Assembly: GCA_964369525.1 (NCBI GenBank)
Contig: CAYJEW010000049.1
Coordinates: 1-15,612 of the forward strand
Direction: 5' to 3'
DNA from: JAAYCI01 sp964369525
GTDB lineage: Bacteria; Bacillota; Clostridia; Oscillospirales; Ruminococcaceae
DNA length: 15,612 nucleotides
Part shown: piece by piece, positions 13,540 through 15,612 of the stretch
Position numbering within the stretch: the stretch's first letter is position 1
Layout of the letters: each line of letters starts with the position of its first letter
Notes under the pieces: model-generated
The model's input: the letters and a program-made list of their open reading frames with translations, nothing else
Database searches by the model: none
Told to the model about the DNA's origin: nothing
Made by a program: the position numbers and the translations under genes

Positions 13540-15612
13540 CTATTCAAGTGAATCATTGTGGCGGGTAGCTTCTGATGCAGGCTCCCAGTGGCCGGGCTTC
13601 ATTGGCCACATGCGCACATCTTCTTGCGGCACAAACTGTTTGCCATCACTTGCCATCCATATGGTTTTGCCTGCTGTGTGTGGTTTTTTAGCTATTAAGC
13701 GGCTAATGCGCTCGTCCTCTGCGCTCAGACCTGATGGTAGGTCATCTGAAATGGCCGACGGCCCTGCCGCAACATTGGCTATCATGCCAGGTGTTACAGC
13801 CACAGGCGTAGGTGGCACTACCTCTGGTACGGGCATTGGTTTTATATGGCTAAGTTTTGCCGCAAGTGAGGCAAAGCTTAGCGGCTCTTCTTTTATGGGC
13901 TGAGCTTCTGCTATGGGTTGCTCTGCTGTAGGCACTGTTTCGGCTTGTGGTTCAGGCATAGGCGCCACTACCTCTGTGGCAATTGGCTGCACCAAAGGCT
14001 GTGCTTGCGGTGCTGTAGCTACATCTACCACAGGTTGTGGTATAAACGGCTGGACTACAGCTTCGGTTGCAAACATTGGTGCGCCTGACTGTACAGCTGT
14101 TTCTACCTCTTCTAGATGAGCTACATCTACATTCTGAACTTGTGGCTTATCTTCTTTGGGCTCTTCTACCTTCCAACCTGCCATTGGCGGCTGAAACGGC
14201 TGCACTGCGGGCTGCACCTCTTCGGCAGGGCTGCTTATTACTGTATGCAGCAAAGCGCCCTCAAATGCTGTAGCCTGTGGTGGCTGCGGAGCAATGGGCT
14301 CTTGCTGATTTAGCGTTTGCATGAATGGCTGCACAGGAGCTGTGCTAGCATTATCTTCTGCAGGCATTTGTACTGCCTGCAGCTCATTTTTAGGCACATC
14401 AACGTTTTGCGGCACTTGGTATCCGCCTGCTTTTTGCAGCTGTTCTAAGCGGTCTACCAAATTACTCACATCTGGCTGATGTTTTATCGCTTTTACAGTT
14501 TCCTCCTGCACAGAGGGCTGACTAGCTTCTTCTGCAGGCGAACTAGCATCTGACGCAAACGCAAAAGCACCGGGTGTATCTACTATACTCCACTCCTGTC
14601 TTCTATCTTGCGGCCAAATCGGCTCTTGATTTTCAGGTAGGTCAGCCCCCTCGGGCGAAGGGGTCTCGTGGTCTATAAAATCCTGTACTGCAGCAGCTTG
14701 TGGCTCTGCTACTGCCTGCCCACTCGGCTGCGCAAACATGTCAAACAATGGCGCTGCCGGCTCTGCTTGTGGTTCTGGTTCTACTTCGGCAGCCTGCATC
14801 ACTTGCTCAAACTCAACCTGTGGCTGCTCTGCTTGTTGCAGTTGTGGTGGTTCTATATCAGCCTGCGGCTGCGCTGCAAAATCCGCTTGTGGCTCGGTTT
14901 CAAAGCTGACTTGCGGCTCTTCTACCGCTTGTTCGTCTTGCTCGGCAAACATCTCAAACAATGGCGCTACCGACTCTGCCTGTGGTTCTACTGCAGCAGC
15001 CTGTGCCTCTTGCTCAAACTCAACCTGTGGCTGCTCTGTTTGTTGCAGCTGTGGTGTCTCTATATCAGCCTGCGATTGTACTGTAAAACCTACTTGTGGC
15101 TCGGTTTCAAATGCAGCTTGCGGTTCTTCTACCGCTTGTTCGTCTTGCTCGGCAAACATCTCAAACAATGGCGCTACCGACTCTGCCTGTGGTTCTACTG
15201 CAGCAGCCTGTGCCTCTTGCTCAAACTCCACCTCTGGCTGCTCTACTTGTTGCAGTTGTAGTGGCTCTATATCAGTCTGCGACGGTGATGCAAAATCCGC
15301 TTGCGGCTCGGTTTCAAATGCAGCTTGCGGTTCTTCTACCGCTTGCTCGCCTTGCTCGGCAAACATCTCAAACAATGGCGCTACCGACTCTGCCTGTGGT
15401 TCTACTGCAGCAGCCTGTGCCTCTTGCTCAAACTCAACCTGTGGCTGCTCTGTTTGTTGCAGCTGTGGTGTCTCTATATCAGCCTGCGATTGTACTGTAA
15501 AACCTACTTGTGGCTCGGTTTCAAATGCAGCTTGCGGTTCTTCTACCGCTTGTTCGTCTTGCTCGGCAAACATCTCAAACAATGGCGCTACCGACTCTGC
15601 CTGTGGTTCTAC
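13540..15612 (-). CDS. Acidic Q/E/P-rich protein with 69-residue tandem repeats, N-terminus outside window
   Basis: I do not recognise this protein. The frame is open from the right edge to a TAG at 13540-13542, giving 690 visible residues; the start lies beyond 15612. Residues 1-276 are four 69-residue units, each beginning VEPQAESVAPLFEMFAEQ and continuing with Glu/Gln/Pro-rich sequence; a shortened fifth copy reads APLFDMFAQP. Residues 310-600 are low-complexity, rich in Pro, Gln, Glu, Val and Ala. The last 65 residues differ: after ERISRLIAKKPHTAGK comes KTIWMASDGKQFVP and WPMKPGHWEPAS, with three Trp, probably a small folded domain. No membrane segment or export signal is visible, but the N-terminus is unseen. 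Most of the chain is likely disordered. Low-complexity linkers of FtsK look similar, but no FtsK motor follows. The gene ends 64 bases before recA on the same strand. A scaffold or multivalent binding role is speculation. Confidence 0.85.
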   Translation of the reverse strand, partial: VEPQAESVAPLFEMFAEQDEQAVEEPQAAFETEPQVGFTVQSQADIETPQLQQTEQPQVEFEQEAQAAAVEPQAESVAPLFEMFAEQGEQAVEEPQAAFETEPQADFASPSQTDIEPLQLQQVEQPEVEFEQEAQAAAVEPQAESVAPLFEMFAEQDEQAVEEPQAAFETEPQVGFTVQSQADIETPQLQQTEQPQVEFEQEAQAAAVEPQAESVAPLFEMFAEQDEQAVEEPQVSFETEPQADFAAQPQADIEPPQLQQAEQPQVEFEQVMQAAEVEPEPQAEPAAPLFDMFAQPSGQAVAEPQAAAVQDFIDHETPSPEGADLPENQEPIWPQDRRQEWSIVDTPGAFAFASDASSPAEEASQPSVQEETVKAIKHQPDVSNLVDRLEQLQKAGGYQVPQNVDVPKNELQAVQMPAEDNASTAPVQPFMQTLNQQEPIAPQPPQATAFEGALLHTVISSPAEEVQPAVQPFQPPMAGWKVEEPKEDKPQVQNVDVAHLEEVETAVQSGAPMFATEAVVQPFIPQPVVDVATAPQAQPLVQPIATEVVAPMPEPQAETVPTAEQPIAEAQPIKEEPLSFASLAAKLSHIKPMPVPEVVPPTPVAVTPGMIANVAAGPSAISDDLPSGLSAEDERISRLIAKKPHTAGKTIWMASDGKQFVPQEDVRMWPMKPGHWEPASEATRHNDSLE
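14689..15612 (-). repeat. 207-bp coding tandem repeat, at least 4.5 copies, open at the right edge
   Basis: Units run 15612-15406, 15405-15199, 15198-14992 and 14991-14785, followed by a diverged partial copy, 14784-14689, with two extra codons. The marker CATCTCAAACAATGG recurs with its CAT at 14950, 15157, 15364 and 15571, exactly 207 bp apart, so the 69-residue frame is kept. The first and third units are identical base for base. The exact match extends to 262 bp (14937-15198 and 15351-15612, offset 414), while the second unit differs in its middle. The true copy number is unknown. Confidence 0.95.

Noticed and set aside
14668..15500. Plus-strand open frames rich in Leu/Cys/Tyr opposite the repeat gene
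   Set aside because: They are antisense reflections of the Gln/Glu/Pro repeat codons. The minus-strand frame runs unbroken for 2073 bases and has a sensible stop just before recA.
14689..15612. CRISPR array or non-coding satellite
   Set aside because: The period is 207 bp with no spacer/repeat alternation of CRISPR type, and all units keep one open reading frame with protein-level conservation.
13540..15612. FtsK/SpoIIIE with a Q/P-rich linker
   Set aside because: The visible C-terminus contains no Walker motifs, motor or gamma winged-helix domain, so this is not the C-terminal half of an FtsK.

Overview
The window looks like a chromosomal segment of a Gram-positive bacterium of the class Clostridia, probably an Oscillospirales/Ruminococcaceae-type gut or rumen organism. 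The evidence is the family content (DUF5685 protein, J-domain/TPR protein with a Cys tail, GlmS, CNNM/CorC transporter, RecA-RecX-RimO-PgsA-CysS), purine-rich Shine-Dalgarno sequences, and frequent TTG/GTG starts. This is inference; no rRNA or other phylogenetic marker is present beyond the proteins. A run of 10 N at 6818-6827 shows that this is a draft scaffold. The right edge lies inside an exact repeat, so the contig may end there because the repeat could not be assembled through.

Layout. (1) 1-1016, minus strand: the first 338 codons of a diaminopimelate decarboxylase gene (lysA), cut by the left edge, with a clear sigma-A promoter. (2) 1017-1243: a divergent regulatory region. It holds the lysA promoter, a candidate promoter for the rightward operon overlapped by an imperfect direct repeat with 21-bp period, and a leader hairpin that would hide the ribosome binding site of the first gene. 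(3) 1244-8218, plus strand: six tightly packed genes. These are a DUF5685 protein, a J-domain/TPR protein whose HPD motif is lost, a small polytopic membrane protein, glmS, a beta-lactamase-fold serine hydrolase containing the N gap, and a CNNM/CorC-type ion transporter. (4) 8230-8257: a strong hairpin terminator that serves both converging operons. (5) 8282-15612, minus strand, transcribed right to left: a repeat-rich acidic Q/E/P protein (start outside the window), recA, recX, rimO, pgsA and cysS, with very short spacers, one ATGA stop/start overlap and two strong-SD TTG starts.

How the genes work together. The leftward operon is mostly housekeeping: recombination and its modulator (RecA/RecX), ribosomal protein S12 modification (RimO), phospholipid synthesis (PgsA) and cysteine charging (CysS). 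The rightward operon combines an uncharacterised trio (DUF5685, J-like protein, membrane protein) with amino-sugar synthesis (GlmS), a putative penicillin-recognising or esterase-type hydrolase and a metal-ion transporter. This suggests envelope-related roles, but only by association. No mobile elements, CRISPR array, tRNA or rRNA genes were seen.

The best candidates for something undescribed are the gene upstream of recA, built from 207-bp (69-residue) tandem units each carrying a short hydrophobic motif in an otherwise acidic, probably disordered chain, and the DUF5685/J-like/membrane trio with its degenerate J domain, eight-cysteine tail and possible RNA switch.
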